NCBI GenBank assembly: GCA_015062005.1
Contig: SUVL01000013.1
Span: forward strand, 1 to 64,000
DNA: 64,000 nucleotides
Direction of reading: 5' to 3'
Source of the DNA: Akkermansiaceae bacterium
GTDB taxonomy: Bacteria; Verrucomicrobiota; Verrucomicrobiia; Verrucomicrobiales; Akkermansiaceae
A program made the position numbers and the translations under genes. Under the pieces are notes generated by a model that saw only the letters and a list, made by a program, of their open reading frames with translations, did no database searches and had not been told where the DNA came from. This document shows positions 24,407 through 31,676 of the stretch, piece after piece. Numbering within the stretch: the stretch's first letter is position 1; every line of letters starts with the position of its first letter.

Positions 24407-26284
24407 TTATTTCTTGCGGAAGGCTGCGGGCAGGGCGGTAAGCAGCACCAGGATGGCGCAGAGCACCACGGCCCAGTCGCCAAGCAGGGCGTAGAGGGTG
24501 AAACCGGCGTTCTTATCGACCGGCAGCACGGCATAACTGTGGCCGGGCAAGTGGGGGGAGCCGTCGGCTTTCTGGAGGGCATCGATGAAAGCGCCGTTCG
24601 GGGCAATGGCGCAGGTGTAGCCCATGTTGGCCGCGCGGACCATGGGGCGGCGCAGCTCGATGCAGCGGAAGGCGGCGTTGCGGGCCTGCTGCTCGCCGCA
24701 GCAGGAGTCCCGGAACCAGCCGTCGTTGGAAATGTTCACAATGACCTGCGGCCCCTTGCGCACATATTTGGTGAGGAGCCGCCCCACTGTATCCTCATAG
24801 CAGATGGCGGGAATAACGCCCACTGTCTCGCCGGTACCGGGAACGCCCACGGGGATGGGTTCATCTCCCGTGCCGGGGTGGATGCCATCGCCCACCTGCG
24901 TGCCGGTCAGCTCGGTGTAAAGTTTGCCGAGCCATTCCATGTGCTCCACAAAGGGCAGATACTCGCCGAAGGGCATGAGGTGCTGCTTATTGGCCGTGGT
25001 GATGGAATCGAACCCTCCGGGAATGATTGCCATGGAGTTATACATGCCCCGGGGCCGCAGATAGCCTTCCTTTGCGTCCGGCTCCCAGCGGTACTGGTCG
25101 ACCCCGGTAAAGAGCACGAAATTCTGCCCGCCGAGCTCGCGCACCTGACGCCGCACCAGGGGCAGCCCTTCCTCTCCGAAGAAAATGCGGGTAGTGGAGG
25201 GGTCGGGGATGAGCTTGCCAGTGCTGGTGTTCAGATGAATAGGGCAGCCCATGGCGCTCTCCGGCCACACTACCCACACCGGCAGCTGCTGGGTGATGGC
25301 CAGGTCCGGGTTCTCCACCGCCTTCCGGAAGGTGTCTTTCTGCACCTCGGTAAAGGCGTTGCGCGTGGTGCGCAGAAACTCGCCGTAAAGGCGCGGCTGC
25401 ATGGGGCCGTCCTCGATGCGCTCCACCTGGTCCAGATTAAGCTGCACCCCCATGACCGGCAGTTGCAGCACGTTTTCCTTCTTCAGCATCACCAGCGGTG
25501 AATACATCTTGGAAAGCGCCAGCCCACCGGTGAACATCAGGAAGAGAATGATGATGAAGCCCAGAAAATCCCAGGGGCGGTTGCCGCGGCCGGTGGCGCG
25601 GTATTGCAGCCAGGTGCGGCGGCTGGCGCACCACAGGATGACCGCTCCCGCCGTGGGGAAGAAGGAGAGCGCCGCCGTGCCGATGAACTCTGCCCACTGC
25701 ACCAGGGAGAGACCATTGTAAAGCGCCATGCCCATGCTGTTCCAGCTGAATCCCAGGGTACCATTTGCGCGGAGCCACTCCACGCAGACCCAGGCGGCGC
25801 CGCAGCCCACCGCACTGCGCAAGGTGCTCAGCAGGTCAGCCGTCACCCAGCTGTTCCAGACCTGCTGCTTCTGAATGGGCTTTGCCAGATCCGCCGTGTC
25901 CGGAATAGCGGCCAGACGCGGGCGGAGCAGGGTATTGGCCAAGCCGCCCCATAATCCCACCAGACACGAATACACCGTCATGAGCGGCAGGAAGGCAATG
26001 CCCACAAACACTGGCAAGGGAATGCGGAATACATAGCCCACATTGTGAATCCACCAGAAGCTCACGCAGTACCAGCCCATGGCATACAGCCAGGCATACC
26101 CGAAGCCGCGGCGGAACCCCCGCGGCCCGTTCCACAGCACACAGAGCAGCGGAATGAGCCCCACCCACACGAGGTTGCCTAAATCATACGGCGGAAAGGC
26201 CAGCGCCATGAAGGCGCCGCCCAGCACGCTTACCAGTACATTGATAAGCCGGCAGCGCCATTTTCTGGATACTTCAGAGGTCAT
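24407..26284 (-). CDS. lnt: Apolipoprotein N-acyltransferase
   Basis: About 625 residues; it adds the third acyl chain to lipoproteins in the inner membrane. Hydrophobic N-terminal helices (LVSVLGGAFMALAFPPYDLGNLVWVGLIPLL) are followed by the nitrilase-fold domain with Glu in VVWPESAMG, the Lys/loop region KQHLMPFGEYLPFVEH and the nucleophile Cys in IPAICYEDTVGRLL. It is longer than E. coli Lnt (512 aa), with extra sequence inside both halves. The ATG at 26284 overlaps the stop of the upstream gene by 11 bases, implying coupling. Confidence 0.92.
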   Translation of the reverse strand: MTSEVSRKWRCRLINVLVSVLGGAFMALAFPPYDLGNLVWVGLIPLLCVLWNGPRGFRRGFGYAWLYAMGWYCVSFWWIHNVGYVFRIPLPVFVGIAFLPLMTVYSCLVGLWGGLANTLLRPRLAAIPDTADLAKPIQKQQVWNSWVTADLLSTLRSAVGCGAAWVCVEWLRANGTLGFSWNSMGMALYNGLSLVQWAEFIGTAALSFFPTAGAVILWCASRRTWLQYRATGRGNRPWDFLGFIIILFLMFTGGLALSKMYSPLVMLKKENVLQLPVMGVQLNLDQVERIEDGPMQPRLYGEFLRTTRNAFTEVQKDTFRKAVENPDLAITQQLPVWVVWPESAMGCPIHLNTSTGKLIPDPSTTRIFFGEEGLPLVRRQVRELGGQNFVLFTGVDQYRWEPDAKEGYLRPRGMYNSMAIIPGGFDSITTANKQHLMPFGEYLPFVEHMEWLGKLYTELTGTQVGDGIHPGTGDEPIPVGVPGTGETVGVIPAICYEDTVGRLLTKYVRKGPQVIVNISNDGWFRDSCCGEQQARNAAFRCIELRRPMVRAANMGYTCAIAPNGAFIDALQKADGSPHLPGHSYAVLPVDKNAGFTLYALLGDWAVVLCAILVLLTALPAAFRKK

Positions 26285-26855
26285 GGGGCAGGATGCTGAG
26301 GTAACCCAGGGGAGCCGGGGCTCCACCTTGCGGGCGGCAATCGACTTCGACACGCCAGAGCGGGGTATCCTGGCTGAACTGGTGCAGCGTGTATTCGTCC
26401 TTGCTCAGGAAACCGTCTTCAAGGCGCACGGTAGCTTCCGTCTCCGTCACCTGCATACTGTTGCTCTGCCGGGGCACAAACTTACCGTTCTCGTATGGGA
26501 GGTAGACGCGGTCGCCCATTTGCACGCCCTGGGCGTTCAGGAAGCGTACCGTGACCTGCCCGCTCCCCTCGGCTCCATCAAGCACCAGCCGGCAGACGGG
26601 GAAGCAATAGGAACGAATCTCCATGCGAGGGTCGCCGGCAGAGGCTTTCCAGTATGCCTCCGCTTCATCAATGCAAACCCCGGCAGCCTTCCAGGAGAGA
26701 GGCTTGTATTCATTCCGCCATTCAGCATGAGGAAGCTTGTGGTATACGCTCCAGAAGCCAATGGCCCCCAGCACCAGTATGAGCAGGGCAATGCCTCCCC
26801 ATATTCTGTCCTTCCATCCTGCTTTTCTCGGTTTTTCTTGCTCCTGGTCCTGCAT
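26274..26855 (-). CDS. Single-pass membrane protein of unknown function upstream of lnt
   Basis: A 193-residue protein not recognised by family. A charged cytoplasmic start (MQDQEQEKPRKAGWKDR) leads to one transmembrane helix (IWGGIALLILVLGAIGFWSVY). A periplasmic part of about 145 residues follows, rich in beta-type segments and with two Cys close together (RSYCFPVCRLVLDG) that could form a disulfide. It overlaps lnt and may be an accessory to envelope lipoprotein work; this rests on position only. The upstream start at 26906 is less likely. Confidence 0.6.
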   Translation of the reverse strand: MQDQEQEKPRKAGWKDRIWGGIALLILVLGAIGFWSVYHKLPHAEWRNEYKPLSWKAAGVCIDEAEAYWKASAGDPRMEIRSYCFPVCRLVLDGAEGSGQVTVRFLNAQGVQMGDRVYLPYENGKFVPRQSNSMQVTETEATVRLEDGFLSKDEYTLHQFSQDTPLWRVEVDCRPQGGAPAPLGYLSILPHDL

Positions 26856-26900
26856 GACTCTATTCTGAACCGAAAAATGCCGAGTTGCAATAAAAAAGGA

Positions 26901-26930
26901 TTGCATTTCCGGAAAAATAGGTCATAAATA
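26901..26930 (+). promoter_or_regulatory. Possible promoter of the ferredoxin gene
   Basis: TTGCAT, 18-nt spacer, TAAATA, ending 31 nt upstream of the ATG at 26962. Confidence 0.35.
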
Positions 26931-26961
26931 GGTGTGGGTACAACCCCCCACATACACGACA

Positions 26962-27195
26962 ATGGCCGATATCGACGATAAGACTGAAAAGAATGTTCCC
27001 GGCAAGTTCTATGTTGACTGCAACTGCATCGACTGTGACCTCTGCCGCGAGACCGCCCCTGATTTCTTTGCCCGCGACGATGACGAGGGTCTTTCCTTCG
27101 TTTGCAAGCAGCCCGTGACCGATGATGAGATCGCTCTCTGCACCGAGGCCATGGAAGGCTGCCCCGTGCAGGCTATCGGCGACGACGGCGAGTAA
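26962..27195 (+). CDS. Single-cluster [4Fe-4S] ferredoxin
   Basis: A 77-residue acidic electron carrier. The cluster ligands are CIDCDLC (C-x2-C-x2-C) and the distant Cys-Pro in AMEGCPVQAIGD, as in monocluster ferredoxins of the Bacillus/Thermotoga type. An extra Cys pair element (DCNC) precedes the motif, and CKQ and CTEA add two more Cys in the middle. The redox partner is unknown. It is followed by its own terminator. Confidence 0.92.
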   Translation: MADIDDKTEKNVPGKFYVDCNCIDCDLCRETAPDFFARDDDEGLSFVCKQPVTDDEIALCTEAMEGCPVQAIGDDGE

Positions 27196-27221
27196 AGAAC
27201 CCGGTATTAACTTCCTTAATG

Positions 27222-27253
27222 GGGCAGCTCGGTTTCCGGGCTGCCCGCTTTTT
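27222..27253 (+). terminator. Terminator of the ferredoxin gene
   Basis: An 11-bp stem (GGGCAGC then TCGG, pairing with CCGG then GCTGCCC) closed by TTT and followed by CTTTTT. It ends 13 nt before the ATG of the DciA-like gene. Confidence 0.75.
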
Positions 27254-27266
27254 CCGGTGCCTCTGC

Positions 27267-27758
27267 ATGGCCGGACGCAAAAAGAAAGAACCGGAGCTGA
27301 CCATGAGCACGCCCTTGCCCGTGGCGCGCCCGCGCAAGCGCTTCTACATGCAGAAAATGCCGGACGGCGTCGGTGAGCGCGCCGTTCGCGTGCGCAGTGT
27401 GCGCGCAGGAGCCCGCGACCAGGCCCTGGCCGATTTTTTCGGCGGCGGTGGTGAGCTGGCTGCATCGAGCAATCAGCGGAGCATGGAAAGCCTGCTGGGC
27501 GAGTTGCTCAGCGAACTCGATTTGCAGGAGGACTCCCTGGCCCCCGAACTGCTGGCCGAAGCCTGGGCAGATGCCGTAGGCCCCGGCCTCTCCTCCGTTT
27601 CCTCCCTCATCAGCGTGGCCAAAGGCCGCGCCCGCGTCACGGTGATCCACCCCACCGTGCGCTACGAAATCACCCGCATGAAACCCCAGATTATCCGCCG
27701 TCTGAATCAGATTCTGGGTCCCGGCAACGTCAAATCCCTCCTCATCGCCTCGGCATAG
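27267..27758 (+). CDS. DUF721 / DciA-like protein
   Basis: A 163-residue protein. The C-terminal ~85 residues fit DUF721 (LAEAWADAVGPGLSSVSSLISVAKGRARVTVIHPTVRYEITRMKPQIIRRLNQIL), the domain of DciA, which helps load the replicative helicase in bacteria without DnaC/DnaI. The N-terminal half is basic and low in order. It starts right after the ferredoxin terminator, so it depends on read-through or a promoter inside that hairpin region. Its last 17 bases overlap the convergent ankyrin gene. Confidence 0.75.
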   Translation: MAGRKKKEPELTMSTPLPVARPRKRFYMQKMPDGVGERAVRVRSVRAGARDQALADFFGGGGELAASSNQRSMESLLGELLSELDLQEDSLAPELLAEAWADAVGPGLSSVSSLISVAKGRARVTVIHPTVRYEITRMKPQIIRRLNQILGPGNVKSLLIASA

Positions 27759-28692
27759 GCCGGGCACCGGCGGCGAGCAGGGCATCCACAATTTCTGCGT
27801 GGGCCTTTTCGGTGGCCAGCATGAGGGCGGTGCGGTGGTAGCGGTCTTTGGCGTTGACCTCAGCTCCGCCTCTGAGCAGGAGTTCCACGATTTCCAGATG
27901 GCCGCGGTAGGCGGCGTGCATGAGCGGGGTGTGGGCGGAGTGGTCGGCGGTGTTCACTTGGGAGCCCGCTTGAATCAGGGCTGCGGCGGCTTTTGCCTTG
28001 CCTTCGCGTGCTGCCAGCAGCAGGGGTGTCTTGCCATTGGCGTTGGTGCGCTCCTTATCCGCACCGGATTCGAGCAGGATGCGGATGCTTTCTGTATTGT
28101 TGGCAAGTGCCGCATAGTGCAACGCTGTGTTGCCGAGTTTATCCTGCGCTGCAAGGGTGGCTTTGTTTTCGAGCAGGAGTCTGACGAGCTCGGCATTCCT
28201 GTTGCGGGCTGCGAGCATGAGCGGGGTTGTCCCCCATTTGTCCGTGCGGTCAATCTGCGCTCCGGCTGATACCAAAAGCCCGGCGGCTTTGTAATTGCCT
28301 CGGATGAGGGCACACATGAGAGCCGTGCGCCCTTCGCCGTCTGTTTTGTCTACGTCTGCTCCGGCTTTAAGCAGTAGTTCTACGCAATCAGCCTTGCCTT
28401 GCAGAGCGGCAACCTGCAGGGGAGTCCAGCCGTAGGAGTCCACGGCATTCACGCGGGCTCCGGCTTTGATGAGCATGGCCACTATTTCACTGTGCCCGTT
28501 GGCGGCTGCGGCTGTAAGCGGGAGTTTGCCGTAGGCATCGTACGTATTCGGGTTAGCTCCGGCGTCCAGACTGGCACGCGTGGCGGCAATGTCGCCGCGG
28601 GCCACATGCCCGCACAGGCCGGTGAGGTGCGGAGCCGGTGCTGCCAGGGTGGAACCAGCCAGAAGGATAGTGAAAAGAATGGGCGCTTTCAT
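27742..28692 (-). CDS. Exported ankyrin-repeat protein
   Basis: A 316-residue protein with a cleavable signal peptide (MKAPILFTILLAGSTLAAP) and about eight consecutive ~33-residue ankyrin repeats filling the rest (GKLPLTAAAANGHSEIVAMLIKAGARVNA and so on). It is thus a periplasmic or surface binding scaffold with no enzyme domain. The GTG two codons upstream is a weaker start. The 3' end overlaps the convergent DciA-like gene by 17 bp. The partner is unknown. Confidence 0.88.
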   Translation of the reverse strand: MKAPILFTILLAGSTLAAPAPHLTGLCGHVARGDIAATRASLDAGANPNTYDAYGKLPLTAAAANGHSEIVAMLIKAGARVNAVDSYGWTPLQVAALQGKADCVELLLKAGADVDKTDGEGRTALMCALIRGNYKAAGLLVSAGAQIDRTDKWGTTPLMLAARNRNAELVRLLLENKATLAAQDKLGNTALHYAALANNTESIRILLESGADKERTNANGKTPLLLAAREGKAKAAAALIQAGSQVNTADHSAHTPLMHAAYRGHLEIVELLLRGGAEVNAKDRYHRTALMLATEKAHAEIVDALLAAGARPMPRR

Positions 28693-28823
28693 GCTCACTT
28701 AGCAATGTAGCATGAAGCCTGGTGATAGGCGAGAAAAAAACGTACCAGATACTTGAAAAAGTCAAAAAACAGGCAGCCCCGGCTTTCTGATGTGCCGGAG
28801 CCGTAGCAGAAAGACGATAAAAT

Positions 28824-28930
28824 GAAATTTGTGGGGAAACTTTGTCGGAGCACGGGACTTCAGTCCCGTTTCTGTGCACCGAGATTTCGGGACTGAAGCC
28901 CCGTGCTCCGACAACGATAAACATCAATTT
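28824..28930. repeat. Intergenic element with a 27-bp long-stem hairpin
   Basis: The stem is 28842-28868 against 28888-28914 (TTGTCGGAGCACGGG then TTCAGTCCCG; one mismatch) with a 19-nt loop. It is flanked by AATTTGTGGGGAAAC on the left and AAACATCAATTT on the right, both also found at 16734-16862. The remaining gap between the ankyrin gene and the Sel1 gene holds a terminator and nothing else I can name. Confidence 0.8.
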
Positions 28931-28937
28931 ATCGCGC

Positions 28938-28973
28938 AAAAAAATCCGCCATGCGGGGATTCGCATGGCGGAT
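28938..28973 (-). terminator. Terminator of the GH20-Sel1 transcript
   Basis: A perfect 12-bp stem (ATCCGCCATGCG / CGCATGGCGGAT) with a 6-nt loop and seven T on the minus strand. It lies 22 bp beyond the Sel1-type gene stop. Confidence 0.88.
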
Positions 28974-28994
28974 GAAAGGGCGTGTCCCTCTGGG

Positions 28995-29336
28995 TCAGCC
29001 GGCCTGGGCGAGCATGGATTCGGCCATGGAGTTGCCCATGGCTGCGGCATGCTTCAGGGCAACGAGGGCTTTGTCCGTGTCCTTTTCCATGAGTCGGCCT
29101 TCGATGAGGCACATGGCGAGCACGAAGAGGGCCACATGGTCACCACCTTGGGCGGCGGATTCCAGGGAAATGAGGTCGGAACGCGATTTGAGCTGGGCAA
29201 AGTACACACGGGCGAGCTGGTTCTGCGCTTCGGCATGCCCTGCAAAGGCGGCATTGCGCAGGTGCTCGGCACCCTCCTTAGCATGGCCGGCCTTGAACGC
29301 GGCGGCTCCGGCTTCGTATTCCTGCTGCGGGTCCAT
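28995..29336 (-). CDS. Short Sel1/TPR-like repeat protein
   Basis: A 113-residue helical-repeat protein without a signal peptide. About three 34-38-residue repeats are seen: EYEAGAAAFKAGHAKEGAEHLRNAAFAGHAEAQNQLARVYFA, then ESAAQGGDHVALFVLAMCLIEGR and ALVALKHAAAMGNSMAESMLA. Its ATG shares one base with the stop of the upstream GH20 gene (TAATG), so translation is coupled. A cytoplasmic partner protein is the natural reading; it has no known reason to be tied to a secreted hexosaminidase. Confidence 0.75.
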   Translation of the reverse strand: MDPQQEYEAGAAAFKAGHAKEGAEHLRNAAFAGHAEAQNQLARVYFAQLKSRSDLISLESAAQGGDHVALFVLAMCLIEGRLMEKDTDKALVALKHAAAMGNSMAESMLAQAG

Positions 29337-31612
29337 TATTTCCTTCTGGGCTGAAGGTTCGGGTCAACCGTGGGACCGGCGGGGGTGGTGTGCTTCACCT
29401 CCAGGGAGTAGATTTCACCCTTGAAGCTGCTGCCGAGCGTTTCCAGCGGCAACACGAAGGTGTTGATGAGTCCCTCGGGCTTGCGGTGGAAGCGGGTGAG
29501 CGTGCACTGACCGGCCAGCTGGCCGTTCAGGTAGAGCTGGGTGCTGCCGGGCTTGCCGACAAGCTTCAGCGTGACTTTTTCTCCCACGGGCAGCTTGCAG
29601 TTGAAGGAGAATTCCATGCTGTCGCTGCGGCGGAAACCGATGGTGCCATCGCTCAGCGCGGCACAGAGCACACCGGAATCGCCTTTAAGCAGCACCTGTT
29701 CCTGGCCGGGGACGGGGGCTTCCTTGAGGGTGAGCTCCATGGTCAGCTCATAATCCGGGCCCATGCAGGGCTTGCCGATGGCGTACGGCAGAGAGGCCGG
29801 GGTGCAGGAGTAGGTGGCGCCATTCTCCCACAGGGAATAGGGGTTAATCCCCGGTACCTTGCCGATGGCCTTGAGTGCTTCCTTGTGCTCCGCATAGGTC
29901 GTGGTGGTGGTATCGCTGCCCCACATCTTGCCGGCCAGCACATCCACGGAATTGGTAATCATGTGCCAGATATCGTAGGCCCCGTAGCCCACATAGCGCT
30001 GGTCAATCATGTCATTCCAGATACCGAAGGCGGCACCCAGCAGCTGCGGATGCCCGGTGGGTACCACTTCGCCTGCAATGTCATTGACCTTCCAATGATT
30101 GTGAACCCAGCCGTGGCGGGCATCCATGCGGTAATAGGAGGCAAAGGGCACGATGTAGAGGGCTCCGTCATTGGTGTTGATGACATCGAATCCCTGGTTG
30201 ATGGAATCCCAGGCCTTGGCCCAGTCGCCGCTCCAGAGGTTCATCTGCACCCCCTTAGAGTGTACGGGCGTTTTGCCTTTCTTGGTGTTCAGACTGCCCC
30301 AGATGCGCGGGGTGTAGCCTTTACCCTGTACCATTTTCAGGATACCATCGGCATAGGCGCGGTAGTGCTCGGCTTTGCCGTGGAACTCGTCAGCACCCAC
30401 ATGCACTACATCGCAGCCATCGAACACGGGCTTCTGGCCGTTCTGCGGCAACAGGTATTCATCGAACACCGTCTCCACGAACTTCAGCGTTTCGGGGTTG
30501 CTGGCATCCAGCATTTCGCAGCCGCGCTTGTTGCGGCTCTTGTAGATGAGGTCGGGGCGCACGCGGGTGAAGGAAAGGGCGTGGGCGGGGGTGTCGAACT
30601 CCGGAATGACGTTCACCCCGCGGGCCTTGGCAAAGGCGATGAACTCGCGGAACTCATCCTTGGAGTAGGCGAGGTCATCTGCCGTGAGCCGCGTGCCATC
30701 GGCTCCCACCATGTCAGATTCCAGTCGGAAGGCCGAGTAGGATTTCTCGAAGGGGTTTTCTCCCTTGTCAACGTATTCTTCGTGGAAAATGTAATTATCA
30801 TTCAGGTGAATGTGCAGGTCATTCATCTTGTACCAGGCCATGTATTTCACCACATCCTTCACATAGCTCATGGGGATGGGCAGGCGGCCTACGTCGAAGA
30901 GGAAACTGCGCACCTGGTAGCGGGGAATATCCATTGCGCTGCCGCAGGGGGCAGAGCCGTTGCCCTTCTGCAGCATCTGCAGCACGGAGCGGGTGGCCCA
31001 GTACAGGCCGGTTTCCGTGGGGGCTCCGGCGGTAATGCCCTTGTCGGTGATGTCGAGGGTGTAGCCTTCCTTGCCGAGTGTGGCATTGTTGGTGATACCC
31101 AGGCGGATGTCCGCCTGTTCGCCGGTGGGGACGAGAGTTACTTTGCACTGGAGCATTTCTTCCAGTTCGGCGGCAAACTCTGCGGCAAACGGCACATCGG
31201 CCGCCACTCGGACAAAGGAACCGAGTTTGTATTCACCGGTGCCGCCCACCCAGTTCAGCAGTGCGGGAATCACCCCAGGGGCCGGGTTGGCACCAGCTGC
31301 GGGATTCTGCGCACCGGGCACGGTGACGTCATAATCGCGGGAGACGGCTTCTTTGCCATCCTTGCTGACCACGAAGCTGACCTTGACGGCAGTATCCGTA
31401 AGCGGCTGGGCAATGCTGCCATCCGGGCGGATAATCTGCTCATAGTCGGCACCCAGCAGGCGCACCTCTGCGCCAGGCACGGTGGGGAGCTCCAGTTTCT
31501 GCCCTGTGGTGCGCTGCACTACGGGGAGGTTATTTGCAATTTCCTGTAGAGTCTCTGCCATAAGCGGGGTTACGGAGAGAGCGGCCATCAATAATAAGGT
31601 GGTCTTTCTCAT
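29336..31612 (-). CDS. Secreted GH20 beta-N-acetylhexosaminidase with C-terminal LamG-like domain (second of three)
   Basis: A 758-residue protein with a signal peptide (MRKTTLLLMAALSVTPLMA). An N-terminal ~100-residue domain precedes the GH20b region (TGLYWATRSVLQML). In the catalytic barrel are YKMNDLHIHLNDNYIF, VNVIPEFDTPAHALSFT and the catalytic pair in VVHVGADEF (about residues 408-409). The last ~120 residues (GVLCAALSDGTIGFRRSDSMEFSF, TLKLVGKPGSTQLYLNGQLAG) resemble a concanavalin/LamG fold. It is a close paralogue of the next upstream gene and is coupled to the Sel1 gene. Confidence 0.94.
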   Translation of the reverse strand: MRKTTLLLMAALSVTPLMAETLQEIANNLPVVQRTTGQKLELPTVPGAEVRLLGADYEQIIRPDGSIAQPLTDTAVKVSFVVSKDGKEAVSRDYDVTVPGAQNPAAGANPAPGVIPALLNWVGGTGEYKLGSFVRVAADVPFAAEFAAELEEMLQCKVTLVPTGEQADIRLGITNNATLGKEGYTLDITDKGITAGAPTETGLYWATRSVLQMLQKGNGSAPCGSAMDIPRYQVRSFLFDVGRLPIPMSYVKDVVKYMAWYKMNDLHIHLNDNYIFHEEYVDKGENPFEKSYSAFRLESDMVGADGTRLTADDLAYSKDEFREFIAFAKARGVNVIPEFDTPAHALSFTRVRPDLIYKSRNKRGCEMLDASNPETLKFVETVFDEYLLPQNGQKPVFDGCDVVHVGADEFHGKAEHYRAYADGILKMVQGKGYTPRIWGSLNTKKGKTPVHSKGVQMNLWSGDWAKAWDSINQGFDVINTNDGALYIVPFASYYRMDARHGWVHNHWKVNDIAGEVVPTGHPQLLGAAFGIWNDMIDQRYVGYGAYDIWHMITNSVDVLAGKMWGSDTTTTTYAEHKEALKAIGKVPGINPYSLWENGATYSCTPASLPYAIGKPCMGPDYELTMELTLKEAPVPGQEQVLLKGDSGVLCAALSDGTIGFRRSDSMEFSFNCKLPVGEKVTLKLVGKPGSTQLYLNGQLAGQCTLTRFHRKPEGLINTFVLPLETLGSSFKGEIYSLEVKHTTPAGPTVDPNLQPRRK

Positions 31613-31619
31613 GTCCTTT

Positions 31620-31647
31620 ATCGTATCATGAGCTGGAGGTAATGCAA
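31620..31647 (-). promoter_or_regulatory. Promoter of the second GH20 gene (near-leaderless)
   Basis: Minus strand TTGCAT, 16-nt spacer, TACGAT; the -10 ends 7 nt before the ATG. AAAGGAC lies between, too close to work as a normal ribosome-binding site on a short leader. Confidence 0.5.
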
Positions 31648-31676
31648 GTTAAAAATCACCTGCCATGCTGGTGGAG

